Made by a program: the position numbers and the translations under genes
Shown: positions 44,640 through 56,593 of the stretch, one piece after another
Numbering within the stretch: position 1 is the first letter of the stretch
Layout: each line of letters starts with the position of its first letter
The notes under the pieces: generated by a model
The model's database searches: none
The model's input: the letters and a program-made list of their open reading frames with translations, nothing else
Told to the model about the DNA's origin: nothing
NCBI GenBank assembly: GCA_021234155.1
Contig: JAJEKV010000084.1
Location: forward strand, 3,783,702 to 3,847,701
DNA length: 64,000 nt
Source of the DNA: Isoetes taiwanensis
Taxonomy: Eukaryota > Streptophyta > Lycopodiopsida > Isoetales > Isoetaceae
Direction of reading: 5' to 3'

Positions 44640-47600
44640 TTATACCCATTTTTTCCCCTTGTTCCTTATCGGCGTTCTCTTGAGTTTTCCTATTTTTCAT
44701 GCTTTGGCTCTATTCAACTTCCCACGCTCTCCCTGTCACTACTTACATTCCCACTCAATGTCTATTTCCTACCAGTTGGATTGCTGTAGGACGATTGGTG
44801 GCTTTGGCGTATACTGGCTTAGAGGTTTAGTGAAGTTACAAAACGGCTGGTTCTGAAGATCTGTGAGTCGGTTAGTTTATCTTTCTCTGGTTTTATCGGC
44901 TGCATGGATGCCTCCAAATTTCTTTCTCTAGGATTTGGTTGCTTGATACCTCTGGATCTCTTTCTCTGGTATTCAGTTGTTTCGATGCTTGATGCCTCTG
45001 GATCTCCTTCTCTGGTATTCAGTTGTTTCGATGCCTCTGGTATTTTTGATTTGTGGTTTTTGGCTGCATATGATTCTCTTTTTCTGGTTTTTTGGGATGC
45101 ATCTGGATGTCTTTCAGTTGTTTGCTTGAATGCATATGGATCCCGATGGTTTCTTTGTGGCGGTTATGGTGGCTTTACATTTCTTTCCCTGCCCTCTTCC
45201 TTTTTGTGCCTTCCTTTGCCTGAGGTGAACCTCCCTTCCTGGATGTAGCCTCTCTGGTTTCGCTTCCGTTGTTAGTTCGGGCTTCTTCAGGCTTCTTTGT
45301 TATGAAATCATCACTTTTCGGCGTTGCCCTCTGCAGGATGCTCTGGCAAAAGGGCTAAGCTTCTGCTGTCTTTGCACCATTTTCGTGAAGGTCTTCTTCA
45401 GCCTTTTCTTAAAGTCATCTGCTTCCTTAGATCCGATCCCTTATCTAGGTTATGTTTTCCGGATTTGCCTGCTTCCATGCCTTGCTTTCTGCCTCCATAG
45501 CCTGGTCCCTGTTTGTTTTTTCGGTTGTCCAAGTCTACTCACATCTACTCCAGCCTGATCCGATCCCATAGATCCAGCATCTGGTTCGATCATCATCCCT
45601 GGCAAATTTTTCCCTGGCGGGGGCTGCAACCGCCTCAGCCTCGACCTCTGCCGCAGTTGCTTGAGGGTGCGATACCGGGTGTCGGTGCCCCATTTTTAAG
45701 TTTTCTGTTGCTTTTGTGCCTCTCTTTTTTTAAATTATAATTTTCCATGGTTCTTGGCCCCTATGGTCTTGTTTGTTTATCGGAGTTGCTCCCTTATTTT
45801 TTATTGTTTCTTATTGTTTTTATTATGTTGCTTGCCCCGTAGCCCCCTTGCTTAAAGCGTGGTTTTGCTTATCCCAGAGTATTCGGGTGGTTTCTCATAG
45901 TGATTTCTTTCCTCTACTAAATTTTCATTGTTTCTTTAGTTTCGTTGCTCCGTTGTTCAGCATTTTCAAGCTTTGTGTTTCATAACATAACGAGTTTTCA
46001 GTTTAAAGTTAATTCGTTTCTTGAAGTTGGTAGGATAGAGTTCCTGTTTGCTCTGTTGTTTTCCACGTTTTGGTGTTTTGTTCCTATGGTTGCCCTTCTT
46101 TAGTTCTAGTTTCTATGGTTTCTTCATTTTCGTTTTTATCTTTCTCCTGCTTGTGCGTTGTGGACATAATATAGGTTTGTTCCCCTTTTTTCATGTGATA
46201 GGTGTTTTTTATTTCATATGGTTTTCCATCTCCCCTTGTTTCTATGCTTTCCTCATTCTCCTTTTTTCTACGGTTTGCCCATGTATGGTTCGTCTAGCTT
46301 TCGAAGAGACATGGTTGTAATTTGTAGCATCGCTAGTAAGGTATCTTTGCCCGATTTGCATAAGCTAGTTTTAATCGTGTATACATGAGTTTCATTTGTG
46401 TAAGATTCATAATAATATATATAGGCATAAGATTTTGTATTTTCGTTCTTTTAGCTTGCCCGATGGTTACACATGCTTTTGTCGGTTTATGCCCTTCCCA
46501 TAGGTTTATGTTTTTTCTGTCGTGGGTCACCTCTTTTTTAAGTTATTATGCTCTTAGTCGTGGTTCACTCTTCTCGTTTCCTCGGTTATAGATCATTTGA
46601 TATCAATTTTCTATGTCTTTTTTCCTTTATGTTGTTTACTTTCTAGGACTCCCTATGGCTTGGATATTTTTGTTAAGCTATACTTCTAGTACGATTCCAC
46701 GTTTACAAGTTGTTTGTGTCTTATTACTCTGGATATTGTGGCCACTTGTTTGTATCACGTCCTAGAAATTGTTTTTTCCTTTGCACATCTATTACTATTA
46801 TTTGTGACTTGTTCATTGTTCTATGGTTTGGATGGAAAGTTCTCAATTAGAGAAATTTCACGATCACTCTTCACTCTGAGTTTCCTCTCTTAACCTTTTT
46901 CATTTTTGTCGGGTGATGTAAGCGGCTTAGAGGTATCACCTACATATCCTAACTACGTTGGTTCTATGTTGTACATTTATTTTCCACCTAGCTTGGCAGG
47001 TAAGGGACGTTAAGTGGGGGGTTCGCTCGACTTACTTTCCACAGGGGCCATATGGCTTGAGGTTTTGATCTCGTTATTTTGCTTGGAGCGTGAACCTAGT
47101 TTACGCCGTCTGTGGAATGTTGGACCTTGGTTGCGACAGACATGGTATTTGGATTTGATTACTTTCATCTAAAAGAGTCCTTTGTTATTGAAGCAGTGCT
47201 TTGGGGTTCAAGTTCGGGTTCGTGTTTGGGGAAGCGAGATTCTACACTTCATTTGCACAACGATTGCGATTGCGACACCAAGGTAGACCATTGGGCTATG
47301 TAGCCCATGCTATAGCTTCAATTCTTTGCTGGTGCACCCGTAATTTCATTGTGAATTATTTTCTTTCTTTTTCCTTTTCGATGGTCCTTCCATATCCATA
47401 TTCGTAGTTCGATTGCCCTTTCTAAGTGGTTCATGTTTGTCCTTCTTCAATGCATCCGTTATTGTCTTTTCCTTCAAAGTTCATTTTTCTCTTATTGTTT
47501 TGAGCCAGCATGTTTTTGTTACGTGCATGTTGGTTTTTAATGTTTGGTCTGTCCAATAATCATCATTGTTTAGGGTCGCATACATATTTCATAGCCATAA

Positions 47601-49880
47601 GTTCGTTTTCCCCTATCTACTTTCTCTATGTCGCTATTCATGCTCATACGAATGCATTTAGGTGGTACTCCACTAGTCATTTCTTTCCTAAGGTCATTCT
47701 CTCCTATTTGCCGAGTTTCCTATTTGATGTGTGCATTCATATCCATTTTTTGTAGGCCATTTTTTGTTTTTCCAAGTTCTATGGTACTTTTAGATTCGGC
47801 ATTCGTAGGTTCATTTTTTCATAGTTCATTTTCTCATTATTTTTATAACTTTAGTTTACCAAGTGATCATCAGGTTTGATATGGACCCATACATATATTT
47901 TATGTCCATAGGTTCATTTTCCCCTATCTTTTTTTTGGGCTCTATTTACGTTTTACTGCATCTAGCTCACATTATTTATCTAGGATGATATCATGTCTTG
48001 CTTAGGTGGTCTTCTGACTTCTATCATGTAGTTCCCTTAGGTCTTTTTGTTAGATTCTGATTTTCAAACCTTGTCAATTTTGTGGAGGCTTTTAGTTTTG
48101 ACGTTTGGCATGTAAATTAATCTGATGGCCTGCATCGTCCTATAGGAAATTGTTTTTTCAGATTTTGCATATTGTTATAGAGTTTATGCATTTAGTTGAG
48201 TGCCTTGATCGACAAAGTGCTAGAAGAGGGCTTAGGTGCTCTATATAGTTTCATTTTTATATTCTACAACATTCTTCATGGTATGTTTGAGACATGTTTG
48301 GTTATATACATTTGCTCTAGTTGCTTCACTCAACTTAATTTACATCCCATTGCTACGTTTAGTCCCTTGGTGGCAGTTGTTCTTTTGCTCTATGTTGCTC
48401 CGTTTTGTTTCTTGATGCCACCATTCAGTTACTTTGGATTCGATGAGTCCGTTTCTTTTTTAGCTCCTCTGATTATTTTGCCAAGTACTTTATGCCTTTA
48501 TTTTCGTTACTCTTTTCCGTCGGTATTTGTAGCTACCTTCATTGCTCTCAGTTTTTCTATTTGTTTCAACCGATTTGTTTCTAGCTCTCCCATGTCTGGC
48601 ATCAGTTTAGTCATAGCTCGAGTGGTCCTCTTGCTTTACTCTGCCTACTCTCATTTGTTCCTTCTACACCTTTCGTTCTTTGTCTCTTTTGCATTTTGAT
48701 GCTATGTTCAACATGAAGGCTATGATAGGGTTTCCTTGATGCTTGTCTAGCACATTATGACCAACATGATTATTACGTCTCTTTTAATTTGTGTCCCTTA
48801 TTCTCTAGGGTTATAGAATTCACATTACTAATCCGGGTTTGCAAATATTGGTTCGCTTTCTCTTATTTCATAACAGTTTTTCTTTCTCCATTCTGCGTAC
48901 ATTTCAAAGTTCTTCCATCTGCTTCATGCTTTTCTTTCCTTTCCATTTCTTCATTCCTTTTGTCTTGCTTCACTGATTCCATCACAATTTTTGCGGCTTG
49001 CCATCAATCGTCTGTGCTTAATGGATTTTGCCTTTCTATCCCATATCAGATTGTTTGCATTGACGTATTTCACATTGCCACTTGGAAGTCTTTTCGTTTT
49101 TTTTCCATCAGGTTTAGTAGATTTTTTGTCTTAGGTACAATTTGTATAGTTGTTTGAATCTATGTTTGAACGTAGTATTGTTGTGGGCAATAGTATATTG
49201 ATTCCATCCTAGGAGGTGATTCCCCTTTATGTGGCTCATTTATTATCGCCTGTATTTGGTCTCATTCTTTATAGTTATATATTGGCCCTGTTTTACATGG
49301 ATCACTTGTGGTTCTTGCTTCACATAGTTCATATGATCTGTTGCATGTTTTACTATTCGATGCATAATTGATGAATAGAATTTATGGGACCATGTTTTAT
49401 CTTGCAGCGCTCTTTTCCTTTGTTTGCATCAATTTGATGGATTCCTCGACGTCACATAATTCTTTAGTTGCTATTTGTTCTTACTTTATTTCTTTTGACT
49501 GTTTTAGGTTGTGTCTATTTTTCTTCTATGATTTCCTCTATTCCATCTTTTACTTCAGTGTTCTAGTTGTCTGCTTCATTCGCTGCTACCATTATTTCTT
49601 TATTCTGACATTCTTTATGGCCTATTTATTGTCATTTTATCCATTTGCTCGTTTATCCTATGCTATTTTTTCTTTTCCTTCGCTAGTTTCCTTTTCATCG
49701 GTTTTTTTTTTGGCTCCTTCAGCTCTTTTGCCTCCATGGCTCTTTTCTCTCCATTCCTCTTGCTTCTGCTTTCCATTCATACATGCTTGCGCTCCTCCAT
49801 CTTCCTGCTTGGCTCCTTTTCTCGTTTTGTTTTTCTTAACATTTTCATCGCTACTCCTTTATACTCGAATTGACCTCTTG
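44640..49880 (+). other. T-rich, gene-less arm of the nested insert
   Basis: The plus strand is markedly T-rich and A-poor for over 5 kb, with recurring phrases such as TTTCTATGGTT and GTTCATTTTC. A ~50-bp tandem duplication lies at about 44945-45050 (TCTCTGGTATTCAGTTGTTTCG twice). Open frames here are Phe/Ser-rich artefacts of composition. No gene or transposase was recognised. The same composition returns at 54930-57000. Confidence 0.6.
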
Positions 49881-49940
49881 TTTATGTGGGTTTGTGGCAT
49901 ATTATAGGTATATACCAGTATATGCTTGAAATATGCCTGA
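49881..49940 (+). repeat. Direct repeat left of the PPR segment
   Basis: TTATGTGGGTTTGTGGCAT and the following 40 bp match 54284-54345 at about 80% by eye. The two copies bracket the 4.4-kb segment holding the PPR exon. Confidence 0.65.
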
Positions 49941-50560
49941 CTGCTACAAACCTCTCGGTCGTTTTCGTTGGTGGGCAGCCATTCTTGAAACTGGCTAACC
50001 GGAGAGGCCTGTACATATGTATTGTTCTCTCCATCGTCATTGCCAGGAGGCGCAATAGCAAAGGTCCAAGAAGAATCAGCTTTTCGATATGTAAGGTACA
50101 ACCTGCTTTTGGCCGAACCAAAATGCAAGTTTTTGCTTGGGCATGGAGGCGGCGGAAGGGAGCACGGGAAACGTCTTTTGGTTGCAAAGAATGCGTTTTT
50201 ATTCCATGTAAGAGCTTTGTTGTTTAATACAAACTTAGGAAAAGACTGCAGCAAGTAGGAAAAATTCAAATTGATACCGAGTTTACAAAGCTGTTGGATT
50301 CATGTTGATTATAAGGATTTGAGTTGTAGCACGTGCTTAATTCGAAACCTAATTGCAATTCTAAATGGCAGTCACGTCCTTGTAAAAGTAGAGATTCTTA
50401 AGTTTTCTAAAAGGGACCATGCTGTTACCTCTGGAGTGCCGCTAAGCATTATACATGTCAAATGTTCTGTCAATAATTTCAGTTGTTTCTTTAGTGGGAG
50501 GTTTCAGTGCTTGCTCTTATCAACAACATTGAAAGTTCTAATCTGACACAGTATCTTCAG

Positions 50561-52703
50561 GAATGCTAGGCTCACACAAGCGCTTCATGATGATGTAGAT
50601 GTTATTTCAAAAGTTTCCACATTGACAGGAAAAGTAGGTATGCTGGCAAATGACTGTGATGTGAAAGCACTATGTAAGAAAGGAAAATTAAGGGAAGCAT
50701 TTTCTGTCTTTGAGATCATGGACCATAAAGATTCTAGGGAACATTTTGATGCTTGCATCTGTTTGCTGCAAAGCTGCATGATATTCGTAAAAGCAAAGCA
50801 GATTCATGCATATCTGAGCAAAATGATGTCTGAAACAAGCTCGTTTTTAGGGAATACTTTAATCAACATGTACATGAGATGCGAAAGTTTTAGTGATGCC
50901 ATTGGGGTATTTAACAGGATGGCTAAAGATGATGTGTGTGCATGGACTACCATGATTGCAGGATATGTCCGTCACAAGGATGGAAAGGAAGCACTAGTGC
51001 TTTTTGAACAGATGCACAAAGCTGGTATAAAACCAGACAAAGTTACTTTTGTTAGCAGTGTAAGTGCATGTGCCTCATTAGCCTCTTTAGCACTAGGGAA
51101 ACACGTTCATACACACATTATTAAACATGTTTTTGATTTAGATGTCTTTGTCTGGAGTAGCCTTATAGGCATGTATATAAAGTGTGGCAGCCTAAAAGAT
51201 GCATCTCATGTCTTAGACGCAATGCCAAGGCAGGATGTTGTCTCATGGAATACATTAATTGCAGGATACTGTGAGTTCAGTGATTGGAAAGAAGCTTTCA
51301 AGCTTTATGGTGAAATGCAGATCAACAATGTGAAACAAAATACGGTCACCTTTGTATCCCTTTTAAGCATATGCGTTACTGATGTAACAGCTTTAACATG
51401 GGGAAAGCAGCTTCATGCCAGAATATTAAATGCTGGACTTCATATCGATCCATTTGTTGGGAGCACTCTTGTTGACATGTATGCCAAATATGGATGTGTA
51501 GAGGATGCATGGAAAGTGTTTGATAGGGTTGTAGTAAGGGATATTGTGGCTTGGAATACCATGATTGCTGGCTATAACCATCGTGGTAATGGCAAGGAGG
51601 CAATAAAACTATTTAACCAAATATGGGAAGATTGCAAAAGGCTGAACGAGGTCACTTTTATCAGCATGTTGCATGCCTGTGCCTCGGTAACAGCCCTAGA
51701 ACATGGAAAGTATGTTCATGCCAGCATTATAAAGGATGGTTGCACAGCTGATGTGTTTGTCAACAATACAATTATCGATATGTATGAAAAGTGTAATAGT
51801 AGAATAGATGCGCACGAAGTCTTTGACAGGATGCCTTTACGAGATATTGTATCATGGAATTCATTGATTGGTGGCTTTTCTCAGCATAATGATGGTAAAG
51901 AGGCCTTTATAATTCTTCAACACGTGTAAGAGGATTTCGTAAGACCAGATGGGATTACTTTTGTCAGTGTTCTGAGTGCTTGTGCGGGTGATATAAAATT
52001 AGGAAAATGGTTACATTCTGAGATTATAAAGTCTGGATTTGAAGAAGATGTTTTCATTGGCAGTGCGCTTATTGATATGTACTCGAAGCACTGGTGCATA
52101 GAGGAAGCTCGCAATGTTTTCAACAAGATGCCTTGACGAGATGTTGTTATGTGGAACGCAATGGTTGCTGGGTATGGACAGCAGGGGGACGGCAAGAATG
52201 CACTCCAGATTTACAAGGAAATGAAGCTGCATGGTGTGAAAGCAAACAAGGTCACTTTTGTGAACATCTTGACGGCATGTGCTGTCACTGGAGCACCATT
52301 GGAGGAAGGGAGGCAAGTTCATGATGATGTTGTCAATGCTGGATGCAAATCAGATGTCGTTGTGTGCAGTAGTCTAATTGATATGTATGCAAAATGTGGG
52401 AGCATAAAAGATGCACGCCAAGTATTTGACCAGATGTCAAATCGTAATGTGGTCTCTTGGAACACGATTATAACAAGTTATGTCCAAAATGAAGATTGCA
52501 TAGAGTCCCTTGGGCTGTTCAGGAAGATGCATGAAGGAGGCATAAAACCAGACGATGTCACCTACATTGGCATACTTTGTATGTGCGCCAATATATCGGC
52601 ACTTCAGCTGGGCAAATGGATACATGCGGGTCTCGTAGGCGCTGGTTACCATCTGAATGTTACTGTTAACATCTATTTGTTCTTTTTGTTTGATTTGATT
52701 TAA
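50561..52703 (+). pseudogene. PLS-type pentatricopeptide repeat protein, two in-frame stops
   Basis: PPR proteins bind organellar RNA for editing or processing. A single frame runs from a likely splice acceptor (TATCTTCAG, ending 50560) to 52703. The first in-frame ATG is at 50640. About 18 motifs alternate in PLS fashion, for example WTTMIAGYVRHKDGKEALVL, ALGKHVHTHIIKHVFDLDVF and LVDMYAKYGCVEDAWKVFDR; the LI(D)MYxKC signature occurs six times. The frame holds only two breaks, TAA at 51927 and TGA at 52134, with no frameshift. There is no organelle transit peptide and no E/DYW tail. Similarity ends near 52665 in non-PPR sequence. This is likely a captured, decaying copy of a fern-type gene. 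Confidence 0.9.
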
Positions 52704-54283
52704 TTCGTCCACTGTAGAACTTAATTTGCAATTTTATGGCATTTTTATTGTGCTTTTATTTTCCATTTAGTTATGCTGCTGGTATGAGTGCAACAAATTG
52801 GTTAGCGCATGTGGATCAGTACCTTATGTTAGGACCTGAGCAACATGCAAACAGAAAAGTACTGGAGCAGATTTTAAGATAATGCGAATCAATTGGATGC
52901 AGAAGATAGCTGTCCAAGTTCGGTACTTCCTTATTTTTGACAGAAAGATTCTATATACATATCTATATGCATATTCAAGGATTAAAGTGACTTTTTTCTT
53001 CCAGTTTATTATCCTAAGTTCATTTATGGTGGATACAAATCCCACAAATCCAAATGAAAAGGGTACTTCGATGAGTACCGCAACGAAATGAGTCGTGCCT
53101 GCAGGTTGGCACAACCTTGCAAGTCATCCCGTGCAGAAGAGATCAAACAAAAATATCGTTCGGTAAGTTTCTACTTTTAATTACTTAAAATATACTGAGA
53201 TTTAGAATTATTATGCTAACTAGGGACCTAGACTATAGCTATCAGATAAAGTGCCAACAAATATTGGTAATGAGTATACTTGTTCATTCTGTTATAAACT
53301 TGCAGATCTTATATGAAGCTGAGACGCTGAAGGTGTGTCCTAAACCCTTAGCAGTAATCTATGAAGAGGCTAGCCATATATGAAGTTGTATGTGATCATG
53401 CACGAGAGAATAAGGCAAATCAAAGAAGCTCTTCTTGCAGCTTTGCATGGACTGTAGCTGGACATGCCTTGTGTAGATTGTATGCAGAGGAGCAACCTGG
53501 TGAGATACTTTTGAACTATGGGTGAGCCATATGTTTGCGCTGCTACAGTCATGACTGAAGTGGCTCATGACTGAAGTGGCTGGCAAGCTTGATTTAGTAT
53601 GAAAGTATGCAAGTGAAGCTCAATGGTGCACAAGTCTGGTTTATTAAAGCGGATAGATAAAGAAGGATGGAGAGAGATACAATAAATAGCCATAGTTGGC
53701 TAGTTTATTTCAGTGTATGGCACGTGAGGAAGACAAGTGAAGAGCATGAAGAGTGATGCTATATTTTGCTCTTGAATGGTCCAAAATGACGCGGTATTTT
53801 TAATTGTTCTTTGTTCTTGTTTGGGAGAAGCTGTCTAAGTGTGACCATTATGGACCTGTAACCAGATTCTGTTTTCCAGAGCTTCGTACTGCATTATCTT
53901 TAAGAAATAAGATTTTAGAGTGGTAGTGTGGATTCTTGAATATGGTAAAGTATGGGAGGATGGACATTTTTAAATGCTGATAAATGACATGCTTTTGCGC
54001 TTACAGATGTGCACATCTCAGAATTCTATATGTCCTATTACCTTTGAGTTTCAATAAAATCGTAGCATCTTCACGAACAAATACAAGACAAAATGCCAGA
54101 TCAAAAGGGACCTAGATCGTTTATGACATCTTAAGTACTGCAACTAACTGTTACTACATATCGCCAGACCTACATCCTTCATGCCAAATGATGTAGTTCC
54201 GTACATCTTCAAGTAGGTTTTTTAATGAATTCGTTGGCGTCTTGTTGCAATTTTTGGGTTGCCCCTAGGGGGGCAATCCCTTG
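52704..54283 (+). other. Downstream of the PPR exon; small exon-like pieces
   Basis: Short coding-like pieces occur, for example 53090-53165 (SCRLAQPCKSSRAEEIKQKY, then a GTAAGT donor). None assembles into a known domain. 53560-53580 shows a direct repeat (TCATGACTGAAGTGGCT twice, at 53552 and 53568). Confidence 0.45.
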
Positions 54284-54575
54284 GTTATGTGGGTTTTTGG
54301 CATGTTCTGGGTATATGCTAGTATATATTTGGAATATGCTGAAAACTACTCCAAATTCCCTATCGGCTGTAAACTGGCAAGTCGCCCTTGTTGTTGGGTG
54401 GCGGCTGTGCAAACCATCTGACAGGCCAGTGCAGTCTGGTCGTCGTCCACAGCGTTGGCTTATCCGGCCTGTTTAAATATGGCCTGGACATGGCCAGATC
54501 GAAGATGACAGATAATGATCTGTTTCTACAAAATATTGGTGATCCCAACCAGATTTATGCCTCTTTGGTAAATCA

Positions 54576-54852
54576 GTTTATGGCCCCAATCAATTTCCTG
54601 AGAAGCTGATACCTAAGCTAATCCTTCTTGCAATGCAGGGCAGACATCTTCCGATCCATGGAGATGCAGCAATGTAAGGAGTTATCTTTTCTGTGAAGAT
54701 GTTGCTGAAGCTTTTGTGTTGTTCTTCACAAAGGAGAAGTTGGCCATGTTTATAACATTGGTACCACGAAGGAGAGGCGTGTTTTGGATGTGGCAAAGGA
54801 TATTTGCAAGCTTTTTGATCTTGAGCTAGAGGTAGCTATTCAGTACGTTGTT
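54576..54852 (+). pseudogene. RHM-like: UDP-L-rhamnose synthase (RHM) N-terminal dehydratase fragment
   Basis: RHM enzymes convert UDP-glucose to UDP-rhamnose for cell-wall pectin and glycosides. Frame at 54576 reads [14 protein letters not shown], then [17 protein letters not shown] +1 shift gives RSYLFCEDVAEAF and another gives VVLHKGEVGHVYNIG, followed by ERRVLDVAKDICKLF. Order and spacing match the RHM/NDP-sugar dehydratase domain closely. Catalytic YxxxK and the Rossmann fold are outside the fragment. Two frameshifts make it a relic. It lies 1.9 kb downstream of the PPR stretch in the same element and orientation. Confidence 0.85.
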
Positions 54853-55844
54853 CAAGTATTCTATTGTCTAGAAGTAGCAATTTAAATTGAATGTCAAAAC
54901 ATGACTTTGAACTATGATTTAAGCCACTTCACCCTCCGGCCATGGAGGGCAACCCTCCGTGCGCAGCACCTTGTTTCCATTGTTCCTTTATTCTTGATAC
55001 ACTCTGCATTGTTGATTTTGAGCTCTCTAACTGTTTTTGCCTACGTCTTCTTTCACCTCTGTTGTTCTTGATGTATTTATTGTTATGCATATTATGTAGT
55101 GTTTCCAGGTTCAGTACTTTAATTTAGGTTATAGGATGCTATATAGATCCCTTTATAGTATTGTTGTGTGTAGTCAGTTGTTCCCTTTACTCCATGTCGT
55201 CATCCAGTTCCTTATGTTCATTGGTACCTATTAGTCCACTGCCCCGTTAGCCTATCTGAGACCGCATGTTTTCTTCAGTCCACACCTATTACTTTATTTA
55301 TCACAATTCTTCAAATATTGCATGTTACGTGTGACTTTTGCCCTTCTAGTCCCATCTAGCTCATTTCTTGTTGGCTAGGATTTCCTTACCTCCGTATGCA
55401 TGGTTCCATTTTCAGCTCTCTTTGGCTTGGTTCTTCTCGTCCTCTTGCCTCTTCATTTGGCTCCTACTCACGTGCACTTCTTGACTTCTATCACCACATT
55501 TTCTTGCTTTTCTCCTAGTTATCCCTTTGACTTCACTTGCCTCTTGATTTATTAATCCTTGGTTTATTTCTTATGTATTGGAAGTCCTTTCGCGTTGCTC
55601 CTTGGTCACCCCCTTCTTTAGTTTGCTTTGTCTTCTGTCCCAATTTCTCTTTATTGATCTCTTAACCTTAGTGGCTCCTGTGTCCTTTTTTCTTTTTGGC
55701 TGCTTTGTTCCATCTGGCTCTTTCACCCGCCTTTTTGCTCCTTTAGCTCCATCCTTTTCATTATGTCTCGCCACTTTAATGTTGAGATAGGTTCCTCTTC
55801 TATCGGCCACTTGATTGTATCTCAGGACCCATCCTAGGAATGCC
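54853..55844 (+). other. Second T-rich arm
   Basis: T/C-rich plus strand of the same character as 44640-49880. It contains no gene that I can support and ends in the block CCCATCCTAGG-AATGCC at 55828-55844. Confidence 0.55.
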
Positions 55845-56321
55845 ACGGTTCTATTGCGATAGCAATAGAACCGACATTCCTTGGATGGGGACGTCATCAT
55901 CATGCCCTCCTATTTATACCCATTTTTTTCCCTTGTTCCTTATCGGCGTTCTCTTGAGTTTTCCTATTTTTCATGCTTTGGCTCTATTCAACTTCCCCCC
56001 CTCCCTACCCTTCTTCGTGTGATGGGCTTGGATGGTTCTATTGCTTTATACTTGGATAGTTGGATTTTACTTATCTTTGTTTACTCAATAATGCGGTCTT
56101 GAGGTTTGATTATTCATTTCTTTTTCGCCGTAGCATTGTCGCCTCTGAGACAATAGTTATTCGTGTTTTCTTTGGTTCCGTCTAGCTTCCCTCATCTCCT
56201 CCTTTGGTTGACCATCTTTAGTTTCCATCTATTTTCTATACTTCTCGGGCCGCTCTGCAGCCACTGGCATCCTCCATGTTTTCTTTTTTCTTTGTAAGTG
56301 CATATCTTATGTTTTCATTTC

Positions 56322-56593
56322 TCTCGGCGTGGCACTGTAGCCTCCGAGGCATTCTTGTTTTTCATTCTCTCTCGGTGTGGAATTGTAGCCTCCGAGTCAA
56401 TATTTATTATTCATGTTTTCTCTCGGCGTGGCGCTGTTGCCTCCGAGATCATATTTATTGTCTTTCTCGGCGTGGCGCTGTAGCCTCCGAGGCAGCACTA
56501 ATCGGTTGTTTTTTCCCGCGATGGTCATTCCGCGGACGGTTCCCGATTGGTCGGCTGTTGTTTCTTTCTCGGCGTGGCTCTGGAACCTCCGAG
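56322..56593 (+). repeat. Five CTCGGCGTGG...CCTCCGAG hairpin repeats
   Basis: Copies at 56322-56348, 56371-56396, 56422-56447, 56466-56491 and 56568-56593 share CTCGGCGTGGCGCTGTAGCC followed by TCCGAG. CTCGG and CCGAG can pair. A weaker copy is at about 56126-56152. Spacing is 44-51 bp for the first four. They lie inside the 1.16-kb unit. Confidence 0.85.

Noticed and set aside
46000-49900. Several Phe/Ser/Leu-rich plus-strand frames resembling membrane proteins (for example 48196-48699 and 49368-49907)
   Set aside because: The whole 5-kb arm is T-rich, so hydrophobic codons are expected. No conserved motif, splice signals or start context.
50561-52703. PPR stops corrected by U-to-C RNA editing
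   Set aside because: U-to-C editing acts in plant organelles. This is a nuclear, transposon-embedded sequence, so the stops are better read as C-to-T decay.
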